64,000 nt of DNA from Actinophytocola sp049647105 (GTDB lineage: Bacteria; Actinomycetota; Actinomycetes; Mycobacteriales; Pseudonocardiaceae), in assembly GCF_049647105.1 (NCBI RefSeq), contig NZ_JBARWZ010000100.1, forward strand, positions 20,594-84,593, in the 5' to 3' direction. Position numbers and translations under genes: made by a program. Numbering within the stretch: position 1 is the stretch's first letter; every line of letters begins with the position of its first letter. Shown here in pieces: positions 28,431 through 36,428 of the stretch. The notes beneath the pieces are model-generated. The model had not been told where the DNA came from and ran no database searches. It worked only from the letters and a program-made list of their open reading frames with translations.

Positions 28431-28619
28431 ATGCGAATCCCGGACACCTGGCAGCCACCGCGTCCCGGCATCGCCAATACCACCGCGGATCTCTGCCCGC
28501 GCAGGTATCGGCGCTCGATGAACCCGCCCCTGCCACCACCCGACTCCCTGGCCTGCCTCGCCCGAGGACCGGACTGCTGCGCCACCTCGGCGGCGGCGGA
28601 CGCGCGGAGGGTGGCATGA
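28431..28619 (+). CDS. Possible small protein coupled to dprA
   Basis: A 62-residue frame starting MRIPDTWQPPRPG, rich in Pro, Arg and Ala with three Cys (one CC pair). It is supported by a GAAAGGA ribosome site about 9 bases before its ATG and by its stop overlapping the dprA ATG (ATGA). I do not recognise it. It could instead be only a leader whose translation drives dprA. No membrane segment or signal peptide is seen. Confidence 0.4.
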   Translation: MRIPDTWQPPRPGIANTTADLCPRRYRRSMNPPLPPPDSLACLARGPDCCATSAAADARRVA

Positions 28620-29773
28620 CCGCCCCGGCCCGCGAGGAGGTCGCCATCGCAAGGGCCTACCTCATGCGGGTCGCCGAGCCGCCCGCGTTCGCGCTCCACG
28701 CCTTCGTCGACGTGGTCGGGCCGGTCGAAGCGGCCTGCCTGGTCCGCAGGGGCGATGTGCCGGACGCGGTCAGGAGCGAGACCGAGGCCCGGCGTGACCT
28801 CGACCTCGCGGGTGCCGACCTGCACAACGCGGAGAAGGCGGGTGCCCGGCTCCTGGTGCCGGAGGATCCCGACTGGCCTGCGTGGCAGCTGCTGTGCCTC
28901 GCCCCGCCCACCGACCGAGGGCTGCGGGGCGCGGGCAGGCCGCTCGGCCTCTGGGCCCGCGGCACGGCGCCGGCCGAGGACGTGTTCGACCGGGCGGTCT
29001 CGGTCGTCGGGGCGCGGGCGGCCACCGGTTACGGCGAGCACGTCGCCGCCGAGCTGGGGTACGGCCTCGCCCAGGCCGGCATGACGGTCGTGTCGGGGGC
29101 CGCGTACGGGATCGACGGCGCAGCGCACCGCGGCGCGCTCAGCGCGGGCGGCCCGACCGTCGCCGTGCTCGGGTGCGGCATCGACATCGCCTACCCGGCT
29201 GGGCACACCGGTCTCCTCGACGGCATCGCCGCGGCGGGGCTCATCGTCAGCGAGTACCCGCCCGGCACGTCTCCCGCCCGGCACCGCTTCCTCGTCCGGA
29301 ACCGGCTGATCGCGGCCCTGTCGTCCGCGACCGTGGTCGTCGAGGCAGGCATCCGCAGCGGTGCCCGCAACACCGCGACCACGGCGGCGACGCTGGGCAA
29401 GGTCGTGATGGCGGTACCGGGACCGATCACGTCGGCGATGTCGGTCGGCTGCCACGACCTGCTGCGGACGGGCAGCGCGGCGGTGGCCGGGTCGGTGTCG
29501 GAGATCGTCGAGGCGGTCGGGCCGATCGGTGCGAACCTCGACCCCGCCCGCCGCGACCACAGACGCAGCACCGACGGGCTCGGTGAGCAGGCACTACGCG
29601 TCCACGACGCGCTCAGCCGGGAGGAGAGCAGGGACGCTGAGGAGATCGCGGTGGACTCCGGGATCCAGCTCGACCGGGTCCGCACGCTGTTGCCCGAACT
29701 GGAGACAACGGGCCACGCCACCCGGCACGCCGACGGCTGGCGGCAGCCGAAGGGAGGTGACCGGCACGCCTGA
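28616..29773 (+). CDS. dprA: DNA-processing protein DprA
   Basis: A 385-residue protein that binds incoming single-stranded DNA and loads RecA. The Rossmann-like core starts at VSVVGARAATGYGEH, continues with VVSGAAYGIDGAAHRGAL and AVLGCGIDIAYP, and includes the RFLVRNRLIAALS segment. A C-terminal winged-helix-like region follows (DAEEIAVDSGIQLDRVRTLL). The start ATG overlaps the preceding small frame. It lies next to comM and yraN, the conserved competence-related order of actinobacteria. Confidence 0.94.
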   Translation: MTAPAREEVAIARAYLMRVAEPPAFALHAFVDVVGPVEAACLVRRGDVPDAVRSETEARRDLDLAGADLHNAEKAGARLLVPEDPDWPAWQLLCLAPPTDRGLRGAGRPLGLWARGTAPAEDVFDRAVSVVGARAATGYGEHVAAELGYGLAQAGMTVVSGAAYGIDGAAHRGALSAGGPTVAVLGCGIDIAYPAGHTGLLDGIAAAGLIVSEYPPGTSPARHRFLVRNRLIAALSSATVVVEAGIRSGARNTATTAATLGKVVMAVPGPITSAMSVGCHDLLRTGSAAVAGSVSEIVEAVGPIGANLDPARRDHRRSTDGLGEQALRVHDALSREESRDAEEIAVDSGIQLDRVRTLLPELETTGHATRHADGWRQPKGGDRHA

Positions 29774-29815
29774 CGTGCGTGGCGGTACTTGACCGATCAG
29801 ACGTGATGCCGCAGC

Positions 29816-30823
29816 GTGAAATGGGTGTCCGAGTCACGCGCGAGGGTCGACCTGCATCGCATCCGGGAGGAACTGCCCAGGGACGTCGGTGAGATCGTCG
29901 CCGCCTACGAGCGGCACCTCGGGCTCGAGCGCGGGCTGTCCGCGCACACCGTCCGCGCCTACCTCGCTGATGTGGTCTCCCTGCTGGGGTTCCTGCACGG
30001 GCTGCCGGCCGTCGGCGGCGTCCGTAGCATCGACCGGAGCAAGGGGAAGGGCGTCGCGGCGCTGGACCTGACGGCACTGCGCGCGTGGCTCGCCGCGCAG
30101 CGGACGGCGGGGGTGGGCCGCACGACGATGGCGCGGCGGTCGGCGAGCGCGCGGACGTTCACCGCGTGGGCGCACCGGCGCGGGCACCTGGCGCGTGACC
30201 CGGGTGCCCGGCTCGCGTCGCCCCGGCCGCACCGCAAGCTTCCGTCGGTGCTGCGGCAGGACCAAGCGAGCGAGGTTCTGGAGGCGTCGAAGAAGGGCGC
30301 CGCCGAGCTGGACGCGGTCGCTCTCCGTGATCACGCTCTGCTGGAGCTGCTGTACGCGACGGGCATCCGGGTGTCCGAGCTGTGCGGTCTGGACCTCGAC
30401 GACGTGGATCTCGAAAAGCGCCTGGTCGTGGTGCTCGGCAAGGGCGGCAAGGAGCGCAGTGTGCCGTTCGGCGAGCCCGCGCTGCGGGCCGTTGTCGACT
30501 GGTTGCGGCGCGGCAGGCCGGCTCTCGCGAGGCCGACGTCACCACCCTCGCTGCTACTGGGCGCACGCGGTGGCCGGTTCCAACCGGCCAGTGTTAGACG
30601 TATCGTGCACGAAGCGTTGAACGCAGTTCCGGGTGTTCCCGTCATGGGGCCGCACGGGCTGCGTCATTCCGCTGCGACACATTTGCTCGAAGGTGGTGCC
30701 GATCTTCGTAGCGTCCAGGAGCTGCTTGGTCACGCTACGCTCGCAACAACGCAGCTTTACACCCATGTGACCGTCGAACGGCTGAAGGCAATCCATGACC
30801 GAGCGCACCCCCGTTCCCGATGA
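29816..30823 (+). CDS. xerC: Tyrosine recombinase XerC
   Basis: Resolves chromosome dimers at dif together with XerD. It is 335 residues with an N-terminal core-binding domain (YERHLGLERGLSAHTVRAYL) and a complete catalytic set: Arg in TGIRVSEL, Lys in GKGGKERSVPF, HGLRHS, GH in LLGHATLATTQ, and Tyr in LYTHVTVERL. GTG 29816 is taken as the start; GTG 29825 is a nearby alternative and neither has a strong ribosome site. The last 29 bases overlap the start of the sigma factor gene. Confidence 0.93.
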   Translation: MKWVSESRARVDLHRIREELPRDVGEIVAAYERHLGLERGLSAHTVRAYLADVVSLLGFLHGLPAVGGVRSIDRSKGKGVAALDLTALRAWLAAQRTAGVGRTTMARRSASARTFTAWAHRRGHLARDPGARLASPRPHRKLPSVLRQDQASEVLEASKKGAAELDAVALRDHALLELLYATGIRVSELCGLDLDDVDLEKRLVVVLGKGGKERSVPFGEPALRAVVDWLRRGRPALARPTSPPSLLLGARGGRFQPASVRRIVHEALNAVPGVPVMGPHGLRHSAATHLLEGGADLRSVQELLGHATLATTQLYTHVTVERLKAIHDRAHPRSR

Positions 30824-32411
30824 GCCAAGGGACGGTTCGCGGACGTCGGCTGCGCCCAGCAACGAGGCGCAGGTCGAGAGCGGACAGGGCAGTGGCGTGC
30901 GCACCGCGGTCGCGATCAGCCCGCGCACACCGGCACCCCGCGATCGAAGCAACGGTCAGCCGACATCGACGTCGGTGTCGACGTCGGTGTCGACGTCGGT
31001 GTCGACGTCGGAGGGGGACGCCGCCCGCCGCGAAGGCCGGACCAACGGCGTCCACCGCAACGGCGCGAAAGTCCCCGACCAGCCGTCCCCGGCGAACGGC
31101 AGCCACCGCTTGGGGATCGGCGCACCCAGGAACGGCAGGCCCACGTCCGGCGACGTCGGCGCACCCGCGCGATACACCCCTGGCAGCACACCCACGAACG
31201 GCGAACCCAGCCCTGTCGGCGAGGCCGCCGAGCGCAACGGCGGTGTGCCGTTCGATGGCGGTGATGCCGGGTCGTGGGAGCCGCTTGGCGGCGGTGTGTT
31301 CGCAGGTCGAGGACAGGTCGCCGGGGGAGAGGAGGCTGGTGGGCAGGACGTGGGTGGCGGTGTGCCCGCGAACGGCAGGACGGTGTCCGGCCGTGGGGAC
31401 GCCGGGTCGTGGGAGGCGGCCGGTGGTGGGGCCGCTGTCCGGGGGCGGGGCTCCGGGAGCGGCGGAGCGCAGGTGTCTGGGGAAGGCGCTGGTGTTGGTG
31501 ATGTGGGGGACGTGGGACCACCTGTCTCCGGGGGTGCCCCGGTGAACGGTGCCTCTCGGCGGGATGTGACGGTGGTCAACGGTGATCCGGTGACCTTCGG
31601 CTTCGGGGAGACGGCCGGGGTTCTGCCCGGTGACCAGCGGACCTTCGACGACGTCGAGGCGGGCATCGTCGCATTGTGGCGGCAGTTCGGGGAGCGTCGG
31701 GAGCAGCTGCTGCGAGATCGGCTCGTGCTGCACTACGCGCCGCTAGTGAAGTACGTCGCCGGGCGGGTCGGGACCGGGTTGCCCGCGCACGTCGAGGTGG
31801 CCGACCTCATCCAGTCCGGGATCTTCGGGCTGGTCGACGCCATCGAGAAGTTCGAGCCCGAGCGCGGCCTGAAGTTCGAGACCTACGCGATGCAGCGCAT
31901 CCGGGGCGCCATCCTCGACGACCTCCGCGCGCAGGACTGGGTGCCCCGCTCGGTGCGCGGGCGGGCCCGTGAGGTGGAGCGCGCGCTCGAGCGGCTCGGC
32001 GCGCAGCTGCGCCGCACGCCCTCCGACGGCGAGCTGGCCGACGAACTTGGGCTCTCGCTGCACGAGCTGCGGGACGTCTACGCCCAGCTGCAACTCACGA
32101 GCGTCGTCGCGCTAGACGAGCTCGCCGCCGCCGGGCGTGGGACCACGCCGCTCGCCGACATCCTCGAGGACCAGGAGGCCCTCGACCCCGTCGCGCTGCT
32201 CGTCGACCAGGACAACCGGCGGCAGCTCGCGCAGGCCATCGCGCACCTCGCCGAGCGGGACCGGGTCGTCGTCACGCTGTACTACTTCGAGAACCTCACC
32301 CTCGCCGAGATCGGCCGGGTCCTCGGCGTCACCGAGTCCCGGGTGTGCCAGCTCCACACCCGCGCCGTGCTGCGGTTGCGGGCGAAGCTGCTGGAGAAGA
32401 CCGAGGTCTGA
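30795..32411 (+). CDS. whiG: WhiG/FliA-type RNA polymerase sigma factor with long N-terminal extension
   Basis: Residues about 288-538 are a complete sigma-70 of the WhiG/FliA class: region 2 (YAPLVKYVAGRV, then DLIQSGIFGLVDAIEKFEPE and FETYAMQRIRGAILDDLR), region 3 (LRRTPSDGELADELG) and region 4 (RDRVVVTLYYFENLTLAEIG). WhiG starts aerial hyphae towards sporulation in Streptomyces. WhiG proteins are normally about 250-280 residues, so the first 285 or so residues are extra. They are Gly/Pro/Ser/Asn-rich, with TSTSVSTSVSTSVSTS and a repeated GDAGSWE block. ATG 30795 lies inside xerC. GTG 31566 would give a normal-length protein, so the true start is uncertain. The position upstream of rpsB is the usual one. 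Confidence 0.85.
   Translation: MTERTPVPDEPRDGSRTSAAPSNEAQVESGQGSGVRTAVAISPRTPAPRDRSNGQPTSTSVSTSVSTSVSTSEGDAARREGRTNGVHRNGAKVPDQPSPANGSHRLGIGAPRNGRPTSGDVGAPARYTPGSTPTNGEPSPVGEAAERNGGVPFDGGDAGSWEPLGGGVFAGRGQVAGGEEAGGQDVGGGVPANGRTVSGRGDAGSWEAAGGGAAVRGRGSGSGGAQVSGEGAGVGDVGDVGPPVSGGAPVNGASRRDVTVVNGDPVTFGFGETAGVLPGDQRTFDDVEAGIVALWRQFGERREQLLRDRLVLHYAPLVKYVAGRVGTGLPAHVEVADLIQSGIFGLVDAIEKFEPERGLKFETYAMQRIRGAILDDLRAQDWVPRSVRGRAREVERALERLGAQLRRTPSDGELADELGLSLHELRDVYAQLQLTSVVALDELAAAGRGTTPLADILEDQEALDPVALLVDQDNRRQLAQAIAHLAERDRVVVTLYYFENLTLAEIGRVLGVTESRVCQLHTRAVLRLRAKLLEKTEV
30968..31011 (+). repeat. 12-bp tandem repeat in the whiG extension
   Basis: Three full copies and a partial copy of GACGTCGGTGTC, encoding the TSVS repeats. 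The unit keeps the frame whatever the copy number. Confidence 0.85.
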
Positions 32412-32941
32412 CCGTCCCACGGCAGTAACCGCACCCGGCCGGACGACAGGAGACCGAGCGGGTCCACGTACTCCGTGCCGCGACGCGCGCCCCAGTGCAG
32501 GCACGCCGCCGCGCCCGCACACCCTGCGTGACCGGGCGCCAGATGACCGACGAGCGTCCCGCGCGTGACCCGCTCACCAGCGGCCACCACCACCGTGAGC
32601 GGTTCGTACGTGGTGCGCAGGCCGTCGGCATGGTCGATCGACACCACGCCCCGGCCGGCCAGCTGCCCGGCGAACACCACCACCCCGTCGCCCGCCGCCG
32701 ACACCGGCGCGCCAGGTTGCCCGCCGAGGTCGACGCCGCGGTGACCAGGCCCGTACGGCGCGGCGGGCGCCTGGAACGGCCGGACCACCGGATGTGGCTG
32801 CGCGAGGGGCCAGTCGAACCGGGACGGCGACGCTGGGGGCGGTGAGCGGAGCAAGGTGTCGTCGACAGGAGCGGGGGCCGCGGCCACGGGGAGTACCGCG
32901 GCGCCGGTGAGGAGGGCGAGGAGGAGCAGGAGAACAGGCAT
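32282..32941 (-). CDS. Secreted M23 (LytM-type) metallopeptidase
   Basis: A 219-residue exported protein. The signal peptide is clear (MPVLLLLLALLTGAAVLPVAAAP). The LytM/M23 domain has the zinc ligands in GHRGVDL and the CLHWGAR histidine. Such enzymes cut peptidoglycan cross-bridges or activate amidases. The conserved part ends near GRVRLLPW; the last 43 or so residues are encoded within the 3' end of whiG on the opposite strand (130-bp antisense overlap) and look Arg/Ser-rich and random, so the stop may have been lost or moved. The M23-rpsB neighbourhood is common in actinobacteria. Confidence 0.88.
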   Translation of the reverse strand: MPVLLLLLALLTGAAVLPVAAAPAPVDDTLLRSPPPASPSRFDWPLAQPHPVVRPFQAPAAPYGPGHRGVDLGGQPGAPVSAAGDGVVVFAGQLAGRGVVSIDHADGLRTTYEPLTVVVAAGERVTRGTLVGHLAPGHAGCAGAAACLHWGARRGTEYVDPLGLLSSGRVRLLPWDGQTSVFSSSFARNRSTARVWSWHTRDSVTPRTRPISARVRFSK

Positions 32942-32992
32942 GGGTCAACGATGCATGGGGGGACCGACGGAGACGAGGTGGTGAGGGCGGGC

Positions 32993-33020
32993 TGTGGACA
33001 ACTGGTCGGGCTGTGGACAA
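32993..33020 (-). promoter_or_regulatory. Second pair of DnaA-box-like sequences
   Basis: TGTGGACAA at 32993-33001 and 33012-33020, i.e. TTGTCCACA on the minus strand, 19 bases apart. The pair lies between the M23 gene start and the rpsB promoter. Confidence 0.55.
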
Positions 33021-33068
33021 CTGCCGGGTAACCGCCGACCGGTGTCGGCCCCGGTCGGGCCGACCGCG

Positions 33069-33074
33069 TACACT
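33069..33074 (+). promoter_or_regulatory. -10 element of the rpsB promoter and long leader
   Basis: TACACT is a good -10 box. Transcription from about 33081 would give a 5' leader of some 215 bases before rpsB with no gene in it. The leader contains a GCCTGCC...GGCAGGC hairpin at 33121-33140 and further GC-rich inverted sequences. It may carry autoregulation by S2, which is known for rpsB in other bacteria. Confidence 0.45.
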
Positions 33075-33297
33075 GCTTTCGCGGCCCGTGGCAACTCGGG
33101 TCGACTTCGCGTGCCAGTGCGCCTGCCTCTCCGGGCAGGCGGCAACCGGCGGTCCCGAGACGATGTGGCAACACAGTCGAGGGTCCGGCTGCCGGCACGG
33201 GCACCAGGGCGGACGGCACACGCCACTCCGCGGCAACCGACATCGCGCCGGCACCACACACCGGCGCGCAAGACAAGAAGAAGGTGCGAACCAGGCC

Positions 33298-34158
33298 ATG
33301 GCCGTCGTCACCATGAAGCAGCTGCTCGATTCCGGCGTGCACTTCGGGCATCAGACCCGCCGCTGGAACCCGAAGATGAAGCGCTACATCTTCACCGAGC
33401 GCAACGGCATCTACATCATCGATCTGCAGCAGACGCTGTCCTACATCGACCGCGCCTACGAGTTCATCAAGGAGACCGTCGCGCACGGCGGGACGATCCT
33501 GTTCGTGGGCACGAAGAAGCAGGCGCAGGAAGCGATCGCGAACGAGGCGCTCCGCGTGGGCATGCCCTTCGTGAACCAGCGCTGGCTCGGTGGCATGCTC
33601 ACCAACTTCCAGACCGTGCACAAGCGCCTCCAGCGCCTCAAGGAGCTGGAGACGATGGAGCAGACCGGTGGCTTCCAGGGTCGCACCAAGAAAGAGATCC
33701 TGATGCTGACCCGCGAGAAGGACAAGCTGGAGCGGACCCTCGGCGGTATCCGCGACATGGCCAAGGTGCCCAGCGCGGTGTGGATCGTCGACACCAAGAA
33801 GGAGCACATCGCGGTCGGTGAGGCGCGCAAGCTGCACATCCCGGTCGTCGCGATCCTCGACACCAACTGCGACCCCGACGAGGTCGACTACCCGATCCCG
33901 GGCAACGACGACGCGATCCGGTCCGCCGCACTGCTGACCAAGGTCGTCGCCGAGGCCGCGGCCGCCGGTCTCATGGCCCGCTCTGGTGTGCGCAACGGTG
34001 TGCCGGACGGCGAGGACAAGCCGCAGCCGGGTGTCTCGACCGAGCCGCTGCCGGAGTGGGAGCAGGAGCTCCTCGTCGGCCAGACCGCCCCGGCGGGCGG
34101 CGGCAGTGACGCTGCCGCCGCTGCTGCCCCGGCGGAGAAGCCCGCCGACTCCGAGTAA
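33298..34158 (+). CDS. rpsB: 30S ribosomal protein S2
   Basis: 286 residues with the family start MAVVTMKQLLDSGVHFGHQT and the motif LIPxxLDTN region (IPVVAILDTNCDPDEVDYPI). ATG 33298 is set by family alignment and an AGAAGG site; the frame is open for 95 more codons upstream, but those encode leader sequence. The C-terminal tail is Ala/Pro/Glu-rich. It is the first gene of rpsB-tsf. Confidence 0.97.
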   Translation: MAVVTMKQLLDSGVHFGHQTRRWNPKMKRYIFTERNGIYIIDLQQTLSYIDRAYEFIKETVAHGGTILFVGTKKQAQEAIANEALRVGMPFVNQRWLGGMLTNFQTVHKRLQRLKELETMEQTGGFQGRTKKEILMLTREKDKLERTLGGIRDMAKVPSAVWIVDTKKEHIAVGEARKLHIPVVAILDTNCDPDEVDYPIPGNDDAIRSAALLTKVVAEAAAAGLMARSGVRNGVPDGEDKPQPGVSTEPLPEWEQELLVGQTAPAGGGSDAAAAAAPAEKPADSE

Positions 34159-34193
34159 GCGACTCACCAGAAAGAAGGATGGACAGAGCCACA

Positions 34194-35009
34194 ATGGCCA
34201 ACTACACCACGGCTGACCTCAAGCGGCTCCGTGAGCTCACCGGCGCCGGCATGATGGCCTGCAAGAAGGCCCTCGACGAGGCCGACGGCGACTTCGACAA
34301 GGCTGTCGAGTTCCTGCGCATCAAGGGTGCGAAGGACGTCGGCAAGCGTGCCGAGCGCACCACGTCCAACGGCCTGGTCGCGGCCGAGGACGGCGTCATG
34401 ATCGAGCTGAACTGCGAGACGGACTTCGTCGCGAAGAACGCCGACTTCACCGAGCTCGCCACCAAGATCGTGGCGGCCGCCAAGGCCACCAAGCCTGCCG
34501 ACGCGGACACGCTGCTCAAGGCCGACCTGGACGGCAAGACCGTCACCGACGCTCTGCACGAGCTGTCGGCCAAGATCGGCGAGAAGCTGGAACTGCGCCG
34601 GGTGGTGGTGTTCGAGGGCGCCGTGACGACCTACCTGCACCGCCGCGACCCCGACCTGCCGCCGACCGTCGGCGTCGTGGTCGAGTACACCGGTGACGAC
34701 GCGGAGGCCGCTCGCGGCGCCGCCATGCAGGTCGCCGCGATGAAGCCGCGTTACGTCACCCGGGACGAGGTCCCCGAGGACGTCGTCGCCGCGGAGCGTC
34801 GCATCGCCGAGGAGACCTCTCGCGAGGAGGGCAAGCCGGAGGCGGCACTGCCCAAGATCGTCGAGGGCCGGGTCAACGGGTTCTACAAGGACGTCGTGCT
34901 CAACGAGCAGGCTTCCGTGCAGGACTCCAAGAAGTCGGTGAAGGCGCTCCTCGACGCGGCAGGCGTGACGGTCACCCGGTTCGCCCGCTTCGAGATCGGC
35001 CAGTCCTGA
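34194..35009 (+). CDS. tsf: Elongation factor Ts
   Basis: The nucleotide exchange factor for EF-Tu, 271 residues. The N-terminal module MANYTTADLKRLRELTGAGM and the TDFVAKN motif are both present. ATG 34194 matches the family start; an in-frame ATG at 34179 directly abuts the AAGAAGG ribosome site, too close to be used. A strong terminator follows at 35034. Confidence 0.97.
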   Translation: MANYTTADLKRLRELTGAGMMACKKALDEADGDFDKAVEFLRIKGAKDVGKRAERTTSNGLVAAEDGVMIELNCETDFVAKNADFTELATKIVAAAKATKPADADTLLKADLDGKTVTDALHELSAKIGEKLELRRVVVFEGAVTTYLHRRDPDLPPTVGVVVEYTGDDAEAARGAAMQVAAMKPRYVTRDEVPEDVVAAERRIAEETSREEGKPEAALPKIVEGRVNGFYKDVVLNEQASVQDSKKSVKALLDAAGVTVTRFARFEIGQS

Positions 35010-35033
35010 TCTCCCAGCCTGGACCCCAGGCGG

Positions 35034-35068
35034 TGCCCCGCCCTCGATGAACCACCGAGGGCGGGGCA
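35034..35068 (+). terminator. Terminator after rpsB-tsf
   Basis: TGCCCCGCCCTCG and CGAGGGCGGGGCA form a perfect 13-bp stem with a 9-base loop, 24 bases after the tsf stop. ATT follows; there is no long U tract. Confidence 0.85.
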
Positions 35069-35105
35069 TTCGCCTGTAGGAAGACCTACCACTGACGGGA
35101 GATCC

Positions 35106-35828
35106 ATGGAACTCCGGCGACACGGTTTCCGCAGAGTGCTGCTCAAGCTGGGCGGTGAGATGTTCGGCGGCGGCGAGGTCGGCGTCGACCCCAACGTGGT
35201 GGCGACTGTGGCCAGGCAGATCGCCGAGGTCGTCCGCGACGGAGTCCAGGTCTCCGTGGTGATCGGCGGCGGCAACTTCTTCCGCGGCGCGGAGCTGTCG
35301 CAGCGCGGCATGGACCGCGACCGCGCCGACTACATGGCGATGCTCGGCACCGTCATGAACTGCCTCGCCCTGCAGGACTTCCTGGAGAAGCTGGGCATCG
35401 ACACCCGCGTGCAGACCGCCATCACCATGGGCCAGGTCGCCGAGCCGTACATCCCCCGCCGCGCTGAGCGGCACCTGGAGAAGGGCCGCGTGGTGATCTT
35501 CGCGGGCGGCGTCGGCATGCCGTACTTCTCCACCGACACCGCGGCCGCGCAGCGTGCGCTGGAGATCGGCTGCGAGGTCGTGCTGATGGCCAAGTCGGTC
35601 GACGGCGTCTACACCGCGGACCCGAAGACCAACCCCGACGCAAAGATGTTCGAGCACATCACCCACCGCGAGGTACTCGAACAGGGACTCGCGGTCGCGG
35701 ACGCCACCGCGTTCAGCCTGTGCATGGACAACAACATGCCGATCATCGTGTTCAATCTGCTCACCGAGGGGAACATCGCCCGTGCGGTGCGTGGTGAGAG
35801 GATCGGCACTGTGGTCAGCACTCCCTGA
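35106..35828 (+). CDS. pyrH: UMP kinase
   Basis: Phosphorylates UMP to UDP in pyrimidine synthesis. It is 240 residues of the amino-acid-kinase fold, with VLLKLGGEMFGGG at the start, VVIGGGNFFRG, MGQVAEPYIPRRAERHLEKG and a LMAKSVDGVYTADPK segment. A GGGAG site precedes ATG 35106. The gene is followed by frr and cdsA in the usual bacterial order. Confidence 0.96.
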   Translation: MELRRHGFRRVLLKLGGEMFGGGEVGVDPNVVATVARQIAEVVRDGVQVSVVIGGGNFFRGAELSQRGMDRDRADYMAMLGTVMNCLALQDFLEKLGIDTRVQTAITMGQVAEPYIPRRAERHLEKGRVVIFAGGVGMPYFSTDTAAAQRALEIGCEVVLMAKSVDGVYTADPKTNPDAKMFEHITHREVLEQGLAVADATAFSLCMDNNMPIIVFNLLTEGNIARAVRGERIGTVVSTP

Positions 35829-35861
35829 CCGCGCGGAGCTGATGAGAAACAGGAGCAGGCT

Positions 35862-36419
35862 TTGATCGAGGAAACACTCTTCGACGCCGAGGAGAAGATG
35901 GAGAGGGCGGTCACGCACGCGAAGGAGGAGCTCGCCTCCGTGCGCACCGGCCGCGCCAGCTCCGGGATGTTCTCCCGGATCGTCGTCGACTACTACGGCG
36001 CCCCGACCCCGCTCAACCAGCTCGCGGGTGTGAACGTGCCCGAGGCGAGGATGGCGGTGATCAAGCCTTACGACGCCAGCCAGCTCGCCGCCATCGAGAA
36101 GGCGATTCGCGACTCCGACCTGGGGGTCAACCCGAGCAACGACGGCGCGCTCATCCGGGTGGTCATTCCTCAGCTCACCGAGGAGCGCCGCAAGGAGATG
36201 GTGAAGGTGGCGAAGGCGAAGGGCGAGGACGCCAAGGTCGCCATCCGCAGCATCCGCCGCAAGGCGAACGAGGAGCTGCACCGCATCGCGAAGGACGGCG
36301 AGGCCGGTGAGGACGACGTGTCGCGCGCCGAGAAGGAGCTGCAGAACCTCACCGACAAGTACGTCTCCAGCGTGGACGAGCTCGTGAAGCACAAGGAAGC
36401 CGAACTGCTCGAGGTCTGA
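35862..36419 (+). CDS. frr: Ribosome recycling factor
   Basis: 185 residues, the usual length. The helical domain carries SVRTGRASSGMFSRIVVDYYG, and the C-terminal three-helix bundle has LTEERRKEMVKVAK and VAIRSIRRKANEEL. With EF-G it splits ribosomes after termination. The start is a TTG preceded by AGGAG at 8 bases. Confidence 0.96.
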   Translation: MIEETLFDAEEKMERAVTHAKEELASVRTGRASSGMFSRIVVDYYGAPTPLNQLAGVNVPEARMAVIKPYDASQLAAIEKAIRDSDLGVNPSNDGALIRVVIPQLTEERRKEMVKVAKAKGEDAKVAIRSIRRKANEELHRIAKDGEAGEDDVSRAEKELQNLTDKYVSSVDELVKHKEAELLEV

Positions 36420-36428
36420 GCCCGGTAC

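Noticed and set aside
30968..31011. Regular short repeats considered as a CRISPR-like array
   Set aside because: The units are 12 bases, contiguous without spacers, and encode an in-frame Ser/Thr repeat of the sigma factor.
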